Numbered from the stretch's first letter, positions 16,050 to 25,171 are shown. The stretch is 40,000 nt of DNA from JAUQQI01 sp042408785 (GCA_042408785.1 JBHOQU010000109.1:1-40000); one strand, 5' to 3'. Numbers and translations are program-made. The notes: generated by a model not told the origin, from the letters alone.

Positions 16050-16723
16050 AGCAGACCCAGGACGCCCGTCAGGTCGGGAAACTCGAAATCGGGGCCGAGC
16101 TCCGGCTCCAGCACGAAGTCCCGGGTTCGGTTCGACCAGGCGCAGGGCAGGCCGAAGGACCGCGCCCCCATCACGTCGCTGGCCGACCCGGCCACGTGGA
16201 GCACCTCCGAGCGGTCCAGGCCCAGGGTCTTGAGGGGCAGTTCGTAAATGGCCGGGTGGGGCTTGTAGAAGCCGGCCTGGTCTGCCGCAAAGATATAGTC
16301 GACACCCACCGGCAGCTGTCCGGCCAGCTCCCGGAGCATCGCCTCGTCCCCGTTGGAGAGCAGGGCGGTAAGGCAACCCCGGTCCTTCACCCCGGCCAGG
16401 ACCTGCCCGGCCTCGGGCCAGGGCCTGAGGCGGTTCCAGGCGGCCACCAGGCGGGCCCGGGTTTCGGCCGGGAGGTCGAGGCCGAAGCGCTTTAAGGCGT
16501 AATCCAGGGCCCGCTCCGTCAGGTAGCGGAACTTCAGGTGGCCCCGACCCAGGGAGTTGCTGATGAGGGCAAACTCGAGCTGTTTGGTCCGCCAGAGCCG
16601 GAAGAAGGCGAGGGGGTCCACGTCGGCCGCCGGGAGGGCCGCCCGGACCTCGGGCACCATGCTCCCCTCTAGGTCGAAGAGGGCGGCGTAGACGTCGAAG
16701 GTCACCAGCTTATAACGCGCCAT
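16046..16723 (-). CDS. HAD-superfamily hydrolase, haloacid dehalogenase type II-like
   Basis: 225 residues. Motif I is FDVYAALFD with nucleophile D10. The D-x-Y spacing resembles type II haloacid dehalogenases rather than the D-x-D phosphatases. Motif II is LLSNGDEAM, motif III lysine lies in FYKPHPAIYE, and motif IV is AGSASDVMGARSFG. These sit in the usual order with a helical cap (about residues 20-95) between motifs I and II. Dehalogenase activity is suggested but not proven, since the nearby HAD subfamilies overlap. The gene runs tail-to-tail with the propeller gene, sharing the stop tetranucleotide CTAG. Confidence 0.8.
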   Translation of the reverse strand: MARYKLVTFDVYAALFDLEGSMVPEVRAALPAADVDPLAFFRLWRTKQLEFALISNSLGRGHLKFRYLTERALDYALKRFGLDLPAETRARLVAAWNRLRPWPEAGQVLAGVKDRGCLTALLSNGDEAMLRELAGQLPVGVDYIFAADQAGFYKPHPAIYELPLKTLGLDRSEVLHVAGSASDVMGARSFGLPCAWSNRTRDFVLEPELGPDFEFPDLTGVLGLL

Positions 16724-16783
16724 GGCGGCTGATTATAACCGAAGGCCCCGGCCAGCCGCCAGCGGCGCGGCACAGGCCGGGGC

Positions 16784-16789
16784 TATAAT
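16784..16789 (+). promoter_or_regulatory. -10 box immediately upstream of archease
   Basis: A perfect TATAAT lies ten bases before ATG 16800, with no Shine-Dalgarno site between. This predicts a leaderless or almost leaderless transcript. No clear -35 is visible. Confidence 0.6.
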
Positions 16790-16799
16790 TAACACCGGA

Positions 16800-17228
16800 A
16801 TGGGGTTTGAGTTCCTGGACCACACGGCGGAAATCGGGGTGCGGGCCTGGGGCAGGGACCTGGCCGAGGCCTTCGCCGAGGCCGCCCGGGGCATGTTCGC
16901 CGTCATGTATGAGACCGGCCCGGTAAATGAGAGCCTGGTGCGCGAGGTCGAGGTCGCCGCCCCGGACCCGGAAGCCCTCCTGGTGGAATGGCTTAACAGC
17001 CTGCTTTACCTGGCCACGGTGGACCACGCCGTCTTCGGCCGGTTCGAGGTCAGCATTGAGCCCCCGAAAGACGGGGCCGAATGGCGGCTGCGGGCAACCG
17101 CCTACGGCGAGCCGGTGGACCCGGCCCGCCATTCCTTCGGCCTCGAGGTCAAGGCGGCCACCTACCACGGGCTCAAGGTCCAGTCCCTGGACGGTCGGGC
17201 GGAAGTAGAGGTTATCCTGGACGTTTGA
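16800..17228 (+). CDS. Archease, RtcB RNA-ligase cofactor
   Basis: 142 residues from ATG 16800, where the family similarity begins (GFEFLDHTAEIGVRAWG); a longer frame from 16722 adds 26 non-conserved residues and runs across the -10 box. Archease speeds the guanylylation of RtcB, allowing multiple turnovers. Typical features are the early D-H-T-A-E motif, LVEWLNSLLYL in the middle, and the C-terminal EVKAATYHGLKV with its conserved metal-binding region. rtcB follows 16 bases downstream, the classic archease-rtcB pair for RNA repair or tRNA splicing. Confidence 0.92.
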   Translation: MGFEFLDHTAEIGVRAWGRDLAEAFAEAARGMFAVMYETGPVNESLVREVEVAAPDPEALLVEWLNSLLYLATVDHAVFGRFEVSIEPPKDGAEWRLRATAYGEPVDPARHSFGLEVKAATYHGLKVQSLDGRAEVEVILDV

Positions 17229-17244
17229 ATAAGGGGGGAAGGCT

Positions 17245-18705
17245 ATGACCGGACGGTGGGAAGGCCCGCTTCGGCGAATCGACGACTACCACTGGGAGAT
17301 TCCCCAGACCTACAAGCCCGGGATGCGGGTTCCGGGGCTGGTGATTGCCGACGAGGTTCTAATCGAGCTGATCCGGCGGGACCAGGCCCTGGAGCAGGTG
17401 GCCAACGTGGCAACCTTGCCCGGGATCGTCAAATACTCCCTGGCCATGCCCGATATCCACTGGGGCTACGGCTTCCCGGTGGGCGGGGTTGCGGCCATGC
17501 GGGTGGACGACGGGGTCATCTCCCCCGGCGGGATCGGCTTCGACATCAACTGCGGGGTGCGGATGCTCCGAACTAACCTGACGGAGGCGGACGTCCGGCC
17601 CCGGATCGAGCGGCTTGCCGATGAGCTCTTTAAGAACGTCCCTTCCGGCGTCGGGGCCGAGGGGAAGATAAAGGTTTCGGTCAAAGAGATCGACCAGATT
17701 CTGGTTCAGGGGGCCCGCTGGATGGTGGAACGGGGGTACGGCTGGGCCTCCGACCTGGAGGTCACCGAGGAGGGCGGGGCCATCCCGGGGGCCGACCCCG
17801 ACAAGGTGAGCCACCACGCCAAGGAGCGGGGGGCCTCCCAGCTGGGGACCCTCGGCTCGGGCAACCACTTCCTGGAGGTCCAGGCCGTCGAGGAGATCTA
17901 CGACCCCGAGGCCGCCCGGGTGATGGGCATCGAACAGGTGGGGCAGGTGACGGTGTTCATCCACTGCGGCTCCCGGGGCCTCGGCTACCAGGTGTGCGAA
18001 GACTACCTCCGGGTCATGGATAAGGTCCTGGCCAAGTATGAAATCCGGCTGCCCGACCGGCAGCTTGCCTGCGCCCCCTTCCGGTCGCCGGAGGGCCAGG
18101 ACTACCTGGGCGCCATGCGGGGCGCGGCCAACTTCGCCTGGGCCAACCGCCAGCTCATCGCCTACTGGACCCGCTACTCCTTTGCCAAGGTCTTTGAATC
18201 GACCCCCGAGCGGTTGGGCATGCACATGGTCTACGACGTGGCCCACAACATTGCCAAGGTCGAAGAGTACGAGGTGGACGGGAAGATGACTACCCTATGC
18301 GTCCACCGGAAGGGGGCGACCCGGGCCTTCCCGCCGGGGCATCCGGCCATCCCGGCCCGCTACCGGGGCATCGGCCAGCCGGTCCTCATCCCGGGGGATA
18401 TGGGCCGCTACTCCTACGTGCTGGTCGGGACCGAGGATGCGATGCGCCAGAGCTGGGGCTCCACGGCCCACGGCGCCGGGCGGGTCCAGAGCCGGACGGC
18501 CGCCAAGAAGATGCTTAAAGGGGTCGACCTGGTGGCGGAGCTGGCCAAAAAGGGCATCGTCGTCCGGGTCCAGAACCGGGCCCTCCTGGCCGAGGAGGCC
18601 TCCGAGGCCTACAAGGACGTCGTCGAGGTGGTAAACGTCTGCCACTACGCCGGCATATCCCGGAAGGTGGCCAAGCTCCGGCCCATCGCCGTCATTAAAG
18701 GCTAA
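17245..18705 (+). CDS. rtcB: RNA-splicing ligase RtcB
   Basis: 486 residues, full length. RtcB joins RNA 2',3'-cyclic phosphate or 3'-phosphate ends to 5'-hydroxyl ends using GTP and Mn. Visible motifs are MPDIHWGYGFPVGGVAAM, GFDINCGVRML with metal ligand C103, GTLGSGNHFLEVQ, FIHCGSRGLGYQ, and the guanylylated histidine H409 in STAHGAGRVQSR. The C-terminus is KLRPIAVIKG, as in the family. A strong GGGGGAAGG site precedes ATG 17245. It forms an operon with archease and with the remnant of a PEP synthase gene six bases downstream. No RtcA cyclase is present. Confidence 0.96.
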   Translation: MTGRWEGPLRRIDDYHWEIPQTYKPGMRVPGLVIADEVLIELIRRDQALEQVANVATLPGIVKYSLAMPDIHWGYGFPVGGVAAMRVDDGVISPGGIGFDINCGVRMLRTNLTEADVRPRIERLADELFKNVPSGVGAEGKIKVSVKEIDQILVQGARWMVERGYGWASDLEVTEEGGAIPGADPDKVSHHAKERGASQLGTLGSGNHFLEVQAVEEIYDPEAARVMGIEQVGQVTVFIHCGSRGLGYQVCEDYLRVMDKVLAKYEIRLPDRQLACAPFRSPEGQDYLGAMRGAANFAWANRQLIAYWTRYSFAKVFESTPERLGMHMVYDVAHNIAKVEEYEVDGKMTTLCVHRKGATRAFPPGHPAIPARYRGIGQPVLIPGDMGRYSYVLVGTEDAMRQSWGSTAHGAGRVQSRTAAKKMLKGVDLVAELAKKGIVVRVQNRALLAEEASEAYKDVVEVVNVCHYAGISRKVAKLRPIAVIKG

Positions 18706-18711
18706 AAGTCG

Positions 18712-19262
18712 ATGGCCCCGGAAACTCCGCTTGTGGTGGGGCTGGAGGCCCTGACCCGGGCCGACCTGGGCCTGGCCGGGGGCAAGGGGGCGAACCTGGG
18801 GGAGCTCATCCGGGCCGGTTTCCCCGTTCCGCCCGGCTTCGTCGTGACCGCCGCGGCCTACGAGCAGTTCGCGGCCCACAACCAGCTCCAGGAGGCCCTC
18901 GAAAAGGGCGAACCCCGGCTCATCCGCGCCGCCTTTGAGCGGGCTCCCATCCCGCCCGAAGTCGCCCGGAAAATCCTTACGGCCTACGACCGGCTGGGGG
19001 ACGGGCCGGTGGCCGTCCGCTCCAGCGGCACCGCCGAGGACCTGCCCCAGGCCGCCTTCGCCGGCCAGCACGATACTTTTTAAACGTCATGGGTAGGGAG
19101 GCCCTGCTGGGGGCCGTCCGGGCCTGCTGGGCCTCCCTCTGGACCGACCGGGCCGTCGCCTACCGGGACCGGCTGGGCATCGACCACCGGACGGCCCGGA
19201 TGGCCGTGGTCGTCCAGCGGCTGGTGCCGGCCGAGTTCGCCGGGGTGATGTTCACGGCCAAC
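18712..19262 (+). pseudogene. Phosphoenolpyruvate synthase, truncated and frameshifted N-terminal fragment
   Basis: Residues 1-123 read as the start of a PEP synthase/PPDK nucleotide-binding domain: GGKGANLGELIRAGFPVPPGF, then VAVRSSGTAEDLPQAAFAGQHDTF. A TAA at 19081-19083 stops the frame right after a run of five T (19077-19081). One extra T would restore the expected continuation DTFLNV, and the shifted frame does continue correctly (WASLWTDRAVAYRDRLGI, RMAVVVQRLVPAEFAGVMFTAN) up to 19262. There the homology ends at the point where the family reads TANP, and unrelated sequence begins. The phosphohistidine and PEP-binding domains are absent. The T-run slip could be a sequencing error, but the truncation cannot. 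Confidence 0.85.
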
Positions 19263-19337
19263 CGTTCTGCAGCTCATGGACAAATGTCTCACGACACCGT
19301 CCCGGCTGCTTCCTGCTTCGGCGACCCGTGGCTCGTA

Positions 19338-19363
19338 GACCGGGCGCCAAAGGCGCCTTCGGC
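19338..19363. repeat. 26-base G+C-rich repeat, copy 1
   Basis: Identical to 38493-38518. It contains GGCGCC-AAA-GGCGCC, a self-complementary block able to form a short stem-loop. Here it lies about 105 bases to the left of the palindrome; in copy 2 it directly abuts it. Confidence 0.8.
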
Positions 19364-19468
19364 ACCCGTTCCGCCGCCAGAGGGGTCTCCACAGGCGTAA
19401 CTTCCCGCAGAACTTGCGGTAGGGCCCGTAAGGTGGGCCAATCCCAGGCTGCCTTGGCTCTTGGCAAC

Positions 19469-19509
19469 CAAACTTGACATAAGCTGTGAAACAGCTTATG
19501 TCAAGTTTG
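19469..19509. repeat. Perfect palindrome, copy 1 (19-bp arms, 3-base loop)
   Basis: The left arm begins CAAACTTGACATAAGCTGT, the loop is GAA, and the right arm is its exact complement. The inner 18 bp of each arm are identical to copy 2 at 38454-38492. Each outer end contains TTGACA in outward-mirrored orientation. It is much A+T-richer than its surroundings. Confidence 0.9.
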
Positions 19510-19593
19510 TCAATAGCCTGGTGAGCAGTTCTCAATCCCTCGGGGTCGGTCGGCCGTAAGAGGGCAGGGGTATAAGTTATAATTTACGGGCGG
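19510..19593 (+). promoter_or_regulatory. Gap with -10 box (TATAAT, 19578-19583) upstream of the small ORF
   Basis: TATAAT ends ten bases before ATG 19594, the same spacing as at archease. There is no Shine-Dalgarno site. A second A+T-rich stretch (GTATAAG) overlaps just upstream. The rest of the gap shows nothing recognisable. Confidence 0.55.
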
Positions 19594-19974
19594 ATGGGCA
19601 AAGACCTGGTTTACCAGGCCGACGCAATCCTCGCCGAAACGGCGGCCCGGCTGGCCGACCTCCTGCGGCTGGCGGCGGCCCGGCTCAGGCCTTTTCCCAG
19701 GTTTCCCGGGGCCGAGTTCGAAACCCTCGAGGTTCCCCCGCCGGGCACCGGCCGGCCCGAGCTCGGCTGCGTGGTCCTTGCCCCCGACGGCAACCTTTAC
19801 GAGTACGAAATAAACCTGGTGGGAGACTCCTTCAGTCCCGAGCGGATCGAGAACCTTAAGCCCCTGGATTTGACTCCGGCCGAGTTCATCGCGTATGCTT
19901 ACACGGCCCTGGTCGCGGTTGCCAAGGCCCTCGACCAGTCCCCCCAAGGAGGAAGCCGATGGACTTCAAGCTGA
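19594..19974 (+). CDS. Small protein of unknown function
   Basis: 126 residues, not recognised. The N-terminal 35 residues look like an amphipathic alanine/leucine/arginine-rich helix. The middle is a beta-rich segment around LGCVVLAPDGNLYEYEINL, and a C-terminal helix follows (LTPAEFIAYAYTALVAVAKAL). There are no cysteines except one, no signal peptide and no membrane segment. Translation is supported by the -10 box ten bases before its ATG and by amino-acid composition like a folded protein. Its last 16 bases overlap the start of the acyl-CoA dehydrogenase gene, suggesting coupled expression. Confidence 0.6.
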   Translation: MGKDLVYQADAILAETAARLADLLRLAAARLRPFPRFPGAEFETLEVPPPGTGRPELGCVVLAPDGNLYEYEINLVGDSFSPERIENLKPLDLTPAEFIAYAYTALVAVAKALDQSPQGGSRWTSS

Positions 19975-21137
19975 CGGAAGCCGAAGTTAACTGGCGCAAC
20001 GAGATCCGGGAGTTTCTCCGGCAGGAGCTGCCCCCGGAGGTCGAAAGCAGCCTTGAGGACGCCGACTCGGATGAGCAGTGGCGGTTTGCCGTCCAGTTCA
20101 ACAAAAAACTGGGGCAGAAGGGCTGGCTTACGGTCGCCTGGCCCAAAGAATACGGCGGGCAGGCCCGGTCTTTCATCGAGCAGCTGGTCTTCAACGAGGA
20201 GATGGCCTACTGGCGGGCGCCCCTCGGACCGAGCTCCTTCGGCATAAACTTTGTCGGCCCGACCATCATCGTGCACGGCACCGAGGAGCAGAAGCGCTAC
20301 CACCTGCCCCTCATCGCCCGGGGCGAGGTCACCTGGTGTCAGGGCTTCTCGGAGCCCAATGCCGGCTCCGACCTGGCCTCCCTTCAGACCCGGGCCGTCG
20401 AAGACGGCGACTACTTCGTCATCACCGGCACCAAGATCTGGACCACCAATGCCCACCGGGCCCAGTGGTGCCTCCTGGGGGCCCGGACCAACCCGGACGT
20501 TCCCAAGCACCGGGGGATCTCCCTCTTTATGGTCGAGATGGACCGGCCGGGGATCACCGTCCAGCCCATCTACAACATGGCCGACATCCACTCGTTCAAC
20601 CAGGTCTTTTTCGACGGCGTCCGGGTGCCGCGGGCCAACATGATCGGGGAAAAGGACCGGGGCTGGTACGCGATGATGACCACCCTGGACTTCGAGCGGT
20701 CCGGGGTGCAGTACGCCGCCGGCGGCCGGCGGACCCTGGAGGAGCTGGTCGCCTTCACGAAGGACGCTACCCGCAACGGCCGGCCCCTCGCCCGGGACCC
20801 GGTGGTCCGGCACAAGCTGGCCGAGATGGCCATCGAGGTGGAGGTTGCCCGGATGCTGGCCTACCGGGTGGCTTCCATGCAGGCCCGGGGCCTCATCCCC
20901 AACTATGAGTCCTCCATGTCCAAACTGTTCGGCACCGAGCTTACCCAGCGGCTGGCCAACACCGGGATGCAGATCCTGGGCCTTTACGGCCAGCTGGAGC
21001 CGAAGTCCAAGTGGGCGCCCCTGAGGGGCCGGATCGAGCGGATGTATCTTACGTCCTTTGCGGCCACCATCGCGGCCGGGACTTCGGAGGTCCAGCGCAA
21101 CATCATCGCCATCCGTGGCCTCGGCCTTCCCCGCTAG
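19959..21137 (+). CDS. Acyl-CoA dehydrogenase
   Basis: 392 residues, full length. It is a flavoprotein that introduces a double bond into acyl-CoA thioesters. The N-terminal helical domain opens with MDFKLTEAEVNWRNEIREFL. The FAD/substrate motif WCQGFSEPNAGSDLASLQT and GTKIWTTNAHRAQWCLL mark the beta-domain. FDGVRVPRANMIGEKDRGW leads into the C-terminal helices, which end AGTSEVQRNIIAIRGLGLPR, the FAD-contacting signature. It resembles the branch often seen in steroid or aromatic-acid degradation, but no thiolase, hydratase or ETF gene is nearby, so the substrate is unassigned. Ribosome site AAGGAGG precedes ATG 19959, inside the small upstream ORF. Confidence 0.92.
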   Translation: MDFKLTEAEVNWRNEIREFLRQELPPEVESSLEDADSDEQWRFAVQFNKKLGQKGWLTVAWPKEYGGQARSFIEQLVFNEEMAYWRAPLGPSSFGINFVGPTIIVHGTEEQKRYHLPLIARGEVTWCQGFSEPNAGSDLASLQTRAVEDGDYFVITGTKIWTTNAHRAQWCLLGARTNPDVPKHRGISLFMVEMDRPGITVQPIYNMADIHSFNQVFFDGVRVPRANMIGEKDRGWYAMMTTLDFERSGVQYAAGGRRTLEELVAFTKDATRNGRPLARDPVVRHKLAEMAIEVEVARMLAYRVASMQARGLIPNYESSMSKLFGTELTQRLANTGMQILGLYGQLEPKSKWAPLRGRIERMYLTSFAATIAAGTSEVQRNIIAIRGLGLPR

Positions 21138-21146
21138 GGCCGGTCG

Positions 21147-21620
21147 TCAGACTTCCGCCCGGAGTTCGGCTACCCGGCCGCCGGTGACCCGGACCAGGTC
21201 GGCGGGGGCGATGGGAAAGACGGCATGGGGGGTGCCGGCCGCCGCCCAGACGGTATCAAACTGCAGCAGGTCCTGGTCGATCAGGGTCAGGGGCTGAACT
21301 TCGTGGCCGACGGGGGGAACCCCGCCGATGCTGAACCCGGTGAGCCGTTTGACGGCGTCGGCGTCGGCCAGCCGCACCGCCTGGCCCACCTCCCGGGCAA
21401 GCTTCGCCACGTCCACCCGGTTGGCCCCCGAGGCGATAACCAGGACCGGCTGGTTGTCGGCGGTGAGGAAGACGAGGCTTTTGGCGATCCGAGCTGGGGT
21501 GGTGCCGACGGCCGCGGCCGCCTCGGCCGAGGTCCGGGTGCTGGCGGGCAACTCCACCACCCGACTGGGGATGCCCAGGCGGTCCAGGGCTTCCTGAACT
21601 TGTCTGGCTTTCGGGTGCAC
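21147..21620 (-). CDS. YbaK/EbsC-family aminoacyl-tRNA deacylase
   Basis: 157 residues. These free-standing editing domains hydrolyse mischarged tRNA such as Cys-tRNA(Pro) or Ala-tRNA(Pro). The family pattern is clear: KARQVQEALDRLGI at the start, RIAKSLVFLTADNQPVLVIASG with the active-site lysine, and GFSIGGVPPVGH, the conserved G-x-x-P-x-G loop. The start is GTG 21620 with GGAGG seven bases upstream. It converges with the acyl-CoA dehydrogenase gene (nine-base gap) and diverges from ribokinase. Its best -10 (TATACT, reverse strand) overlaps the ribokinase -10. Confidence 0.9.
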   Translation of the reverse strand: MHPKARQVQEALDRLGIPSRVVELPASTRTSAEAAAAVGTTPARIAKSLVFLTADNQPVLVIASGANRVDVAKLAREVGQAVRLADADAVKRLTGFSIGGVPPVGHEVQPLTLIDQDLLQFDTVWAAAGTPHAVFPIAPADLVRVTGGRVAELRAEV

Positions 21621-21665
21621 GGCAAAACCTCCGGCCTGGGGTGGTCAGGCACCGGTCCTTTGTTT

Positions 21666-21673
21666 AGTATAAT
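21666..21673. promoter_or_regulatory. Overlapping divergent -10 boxes for the deacylase and ribokinase genes
   Basis: The eight bases AGTATAAT contain TATAAT (21668-21673) on the forward strand and TATACT (21666-21671) on the reverse strand. Both downstream genes have GGAGG-type ribosome sites. The two promoters could not be occupied at once. Confidence 0.5.
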
Positions 21674-21700
21674 GCGGTTGCCGACTGCGGAGGCGTAGCT

Positions 21701-22630
21701 GTGATCGTTTCCGTCGGGGCCGCCAATATCGACCTGGTGGTTGAGGTGCCCCATCTTCCCGTCCCCGGCGAAACCGTTACCGGCCGGGAGCTGGTGATCG
21801 TGCCGGGGGGCAAGGGGGCCAACCAGGCCGTTGCTGCCCGCCTGGCCGGTGGGAAGGTCGCCTTTGTGGGCAAGGTGGGGCGGGACGACTTCGGGCGCCG
21901 GCTCCTGGAAACCTTTAAGCAGGCCGGGGTCGGCCGCCGGTACGTTCGCCGCCAGCCGGGGGTCCGGTCCGGGGTGGCCCTCATTTTCGTGGACGCTCGG
22001 GGCACCAATGTCATCGCCTATGCCCCGGGGGCCAACGCCTGCCTTTCCCCGGCCGACGTTGAGGCCGCGGCCGGGGCCTTCCGGCGGGCCCGGGTGGTGA
22101 CGGTGGAGCTGCAGATTCCCTTGGAGACGGCCCGGGCCGCCTTGAGTCTCGGGCGGCAGGCGGGGGCGGTGGTGGTCTTGGACCCGGCACCGGCGGTGGC
22201 GGGCGCGGCCGAGCTTGTCGGCCTGGCCGACATCGTCACCCCCAACGAGACCGAGGCTGCCGTCCTGACCGGCATCCCGGTGGCCGACATTCCCTCGGCC
22301 CGGGAGGCGGCCCGTCGGCTCCTGGCCATGGGGGTGCGGCGGGCGGCCATCGTCACCTTAGGGGCCAAAGGGTCGGTGGTGGCCGTCCCGGAAGGGGAGT
22401 TCCACCTGCCGGCCCTGCCGGTCGAGGCCCGGGACACCACCGCCGCCGGGGATGCTTATGTTGGGGGCCTGGCCGCCGCCCTGGCCTCCGGGGCCGACTT
22501 CTGGCAGGCCCTGCGGGTGGCCAACGTGGCCGCCGGCCTCTCGGTCACCCGCCTTGGGGCGATGAACTCCCTGGCCGGCCGGGCGGAAATTGAGGCCGCC
22601 CTGCCCGGGCCCGAGCCGGTTCGGCTTTAA
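21701..22630 (+). CDS. PfkB-family sugar kinase, ribokinase-like
   Basis: 309 residues from GTG 21701 with GCGGAGG upstream. It opens with GAANIDLVVEVPHLPVPGETV, then GGKGANQAVAARLAG, the PfkB signature 1. VTPNETEAAVLTG lies mid-protein. Signature 2 is DTTAAGDAYVGGLAAAL, with catalytic D251 in the anion-hole motif. Ribokinase phosphorylates ribose at O5 for entry into the pentose phosphate pathway. No ribose transporter or RbsD lies adjacent, so another sugar or nucleoside is possible. Confidence 0.88.
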   Translation: MIVSVGAANIDLVVEVPHLPVPGETVTGRELVIVPGGKGANQAVAARLAGGKVAFVGKVGRDDFGRRLLETFKQAGVGRRYVRRQPGVRSGVALIFVDARGTNVIAYAPGANACLSPADVEAAAGAFRRARVVTVELQIPLETARAALSLGRQAGAVVVLDPAPAVAGAAELVGLADIVTPNETEAAVLTGIPVADIPSAREAARRLLAMGVRRAAIVTLGAKGSVVAVPEGEFHLPALPVEARDTTAAGDAYVGGLAAALASGADFWQALRVANVAAGLSVTRLGAMNSLAGRAEIEAALPGPEPVRL

Positions 22631-22658
22631 GGCTGTCCCTGAGGCGCCGGCCGGCGGG

Positions 22659-22664
22659 TATAAT
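22659..22664 (+). promoter_or_regulatory. -10 box close to the start of the NTP-transferase-like gene
   Basis: TATAAT lies twelve bases before ATG 22677. GGAGG ends only one base before the ATG, too close for a normal ribosome-binding site. This suggests a very short or absent leader. Confidence 0.5.
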
Positions 22665-22676
22665 CTCGGTGGAGGC

Positions 22677-23810
22677 ATGAAGCCCACGCTGGTGATTTAC
22701 CTCGGGCGGGTGGACGGAACCCCGGTGGAGGAGCTGGTCGGCCGGGCCCAGGAGGCGCTGGCGGTCGACAACGCCGAGCTGGCCTGTGGAACGGGCCTCT
22801 TCCGGGAGGTCCTGCTGGTTACCGACTCCGAACGGCAGTTCCCCGTTCCGGACGGGGTGGTCGTCGAGCGCCAGGGCGGGTCGGGCTTTCACTTCGGCCG
22901 GAGCCTGGCCGACCTGATAAGCCGCTGGCGGCCCGAAGGGGTTGTTTACCTGGGGGGCGGGTTCGGGCCCTTTATCGACCCGGAGCTCCTCGATGAAATC
23001 GTCGGGCGGCTGGCCGGCAGCGACGCCCTGGTGCTGGCCAACAACGTCTTTTCGGCCGACCTGGTGGCCTTCCGGCCCCCGGAAGCCCTTTTCCGGGTGG
23101 GCCTCCCGGCCCGGGATAACCCCCTGGCCCAGATTCTCCACCGCCAGGCCGGCCTGCCCATTGCCGAACTGCCTCGCTCGGCCAAAACCCAGTTCGACCT
23201 CGATACCCCCACCGACCTGGCCGTGCTCAAGTACCACGGGGTCGACCGGCCCCGGCTGGGCCGGCTGATTGCCGACGCCCCCATCGAGACCGACCGGTTG
23301 GAGGCGGCGGCCGCCTACCTGGTGGAACCGTACGCCGAGGTGGTGGTGGCCGGTCGGGTGGGCAGCTACGTCCTGGCCCACCTGGAGCGGGAGACGGCCT
23401 GCCGCACCCGCGTCTTTTCGGAGGAGCGGGGAATGCAGGCCGACGGCCGGGAGGAGCGGGGCCAGGTGCGCTCGGTGCTGGGGTTTCTGCTGGAGGCGGT
23501 GGGGGTGGAGGGGTTCTTCGAGCGGATGGCCCAGCTGGGCCAGGCCCTCTTCCTCGACTCGAGGGTGCTCTTTGCCCACCTGGGCCTGCGGCTCGGCCGG
23601 GCCGACCGGTTTTACTCCGACCTGGGCGAGCCCGAGGCCGTCGGCGACCCCCTGGCCCGGCGGATAACCGCGGCGGCCCTGGCCGCCCCGATTCCGGTGG
23701 TCATGGGCGCCCACTCGCTGGTATCCGGGGGCCTCTACGCCATCGTCGACGCGGCCTGGCGCATCCACGACCAGGCCCTCCTCGGCCAGACCTATCAGCA
23801 AGGGAGGTAA
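22677..23810 (+). CDS. Uncharacterised protein with a nucleotidyltransferase-like N-terminal half
   Basis: 377 residues from ATG 22677; a longer frame to 22590 overlaps rbsK and is not supported. The N-terminal half looks like an alpha/beta Rossmann-type fold with VVYLGGGFGPFIDPELLDEIV and, near residues 173-181, FDLDTPTDL. That echoes the D-x-D-T-P-x-D-L signature of CofC/MobA-like nucleotidyltransferases. The C-terminal half is helical (RGQVRSVLGFLLEAVGVEGF, then GDPLARRITAAALAAPIPVV) and not recognised. Its stop is three bases from the glyA start, indicating an operon with glyA. I do not assign a substrate; a guanylyltransferase-like or phosphosugar role would be guesswork. Confidence 0.6.
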   Translation: MKPTLVIYLGRVDGTPVEELVGRAQEALAVDNAELACGTGLFREVLLVTDSERQFPVPDGVVVERQGGSGFHFGRSLADLISRWRPEGVVYLGGGFGPFIDPELLDEIVGRLAGSDALVLANNVFSADLVAFRPPEALFRVGLPARDNPLAQILHRQAGLPIAELPRSAKTQFDLDTPTDLAVLKYHGVDRPRLGRLIADAPIETDRLEAAAAYLVEPYAEVVVAGRVGSYVLAHLERETACRTRVFSEERGMQADGREERGQVRSVLGFLLEAVGVEGFFERMAQLGQALFLDSRVLFAHLGLRLGRADRFYSDLGEPEAVGDPLARRITAAALAAPIPVVMGAHSLVSGGLYAIVDAAWRIHDQALLGQTYQQGR

Positions 23811-23813
23811 CCC

Positions 23814-25100
<1,287 letters not shown>

Positions 25101-25171
25101 TGGTGGAAATTTCCGGGTATAGCCGGGTTTCGCCCGGGGCAAATTCGGCTGAAAATGCGGGTGAAGGAAAG

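Larger units (their letters stand above)
19263..19509 (-). mobile_element. Probable IS200/IS605-type relic (tnpB C-terminal tail plus terminal palindrome)
   Basis: This non-coding insert replaces the rest of the PEP synthase gene. On the reverse strand one frame (19467 downwards) reads LREVTPVETPL, then APGLRATGRRSRKQPGR. That resembles the poorly folded tail often found at the end of TnpB proteins. The 5' side on that strand is the perfect palindrome at 19469-19509. Subterminal hairpins are typical of IS200/IS605 ends. No TnpA, no TnpB catalytic core and no target duplication were recognised, so it is at most a deletion derivative. The identification is tentative. Confidence 0.4.

Noticed and set aside
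19469..19509. Palindrome as an intrinsic terminator
   Set aside because: No T-tract follows on either strand, the arms are A+T-rich rather than G+C-rich, and it lies downstream of a broken gene; a repeat or element end fits better.
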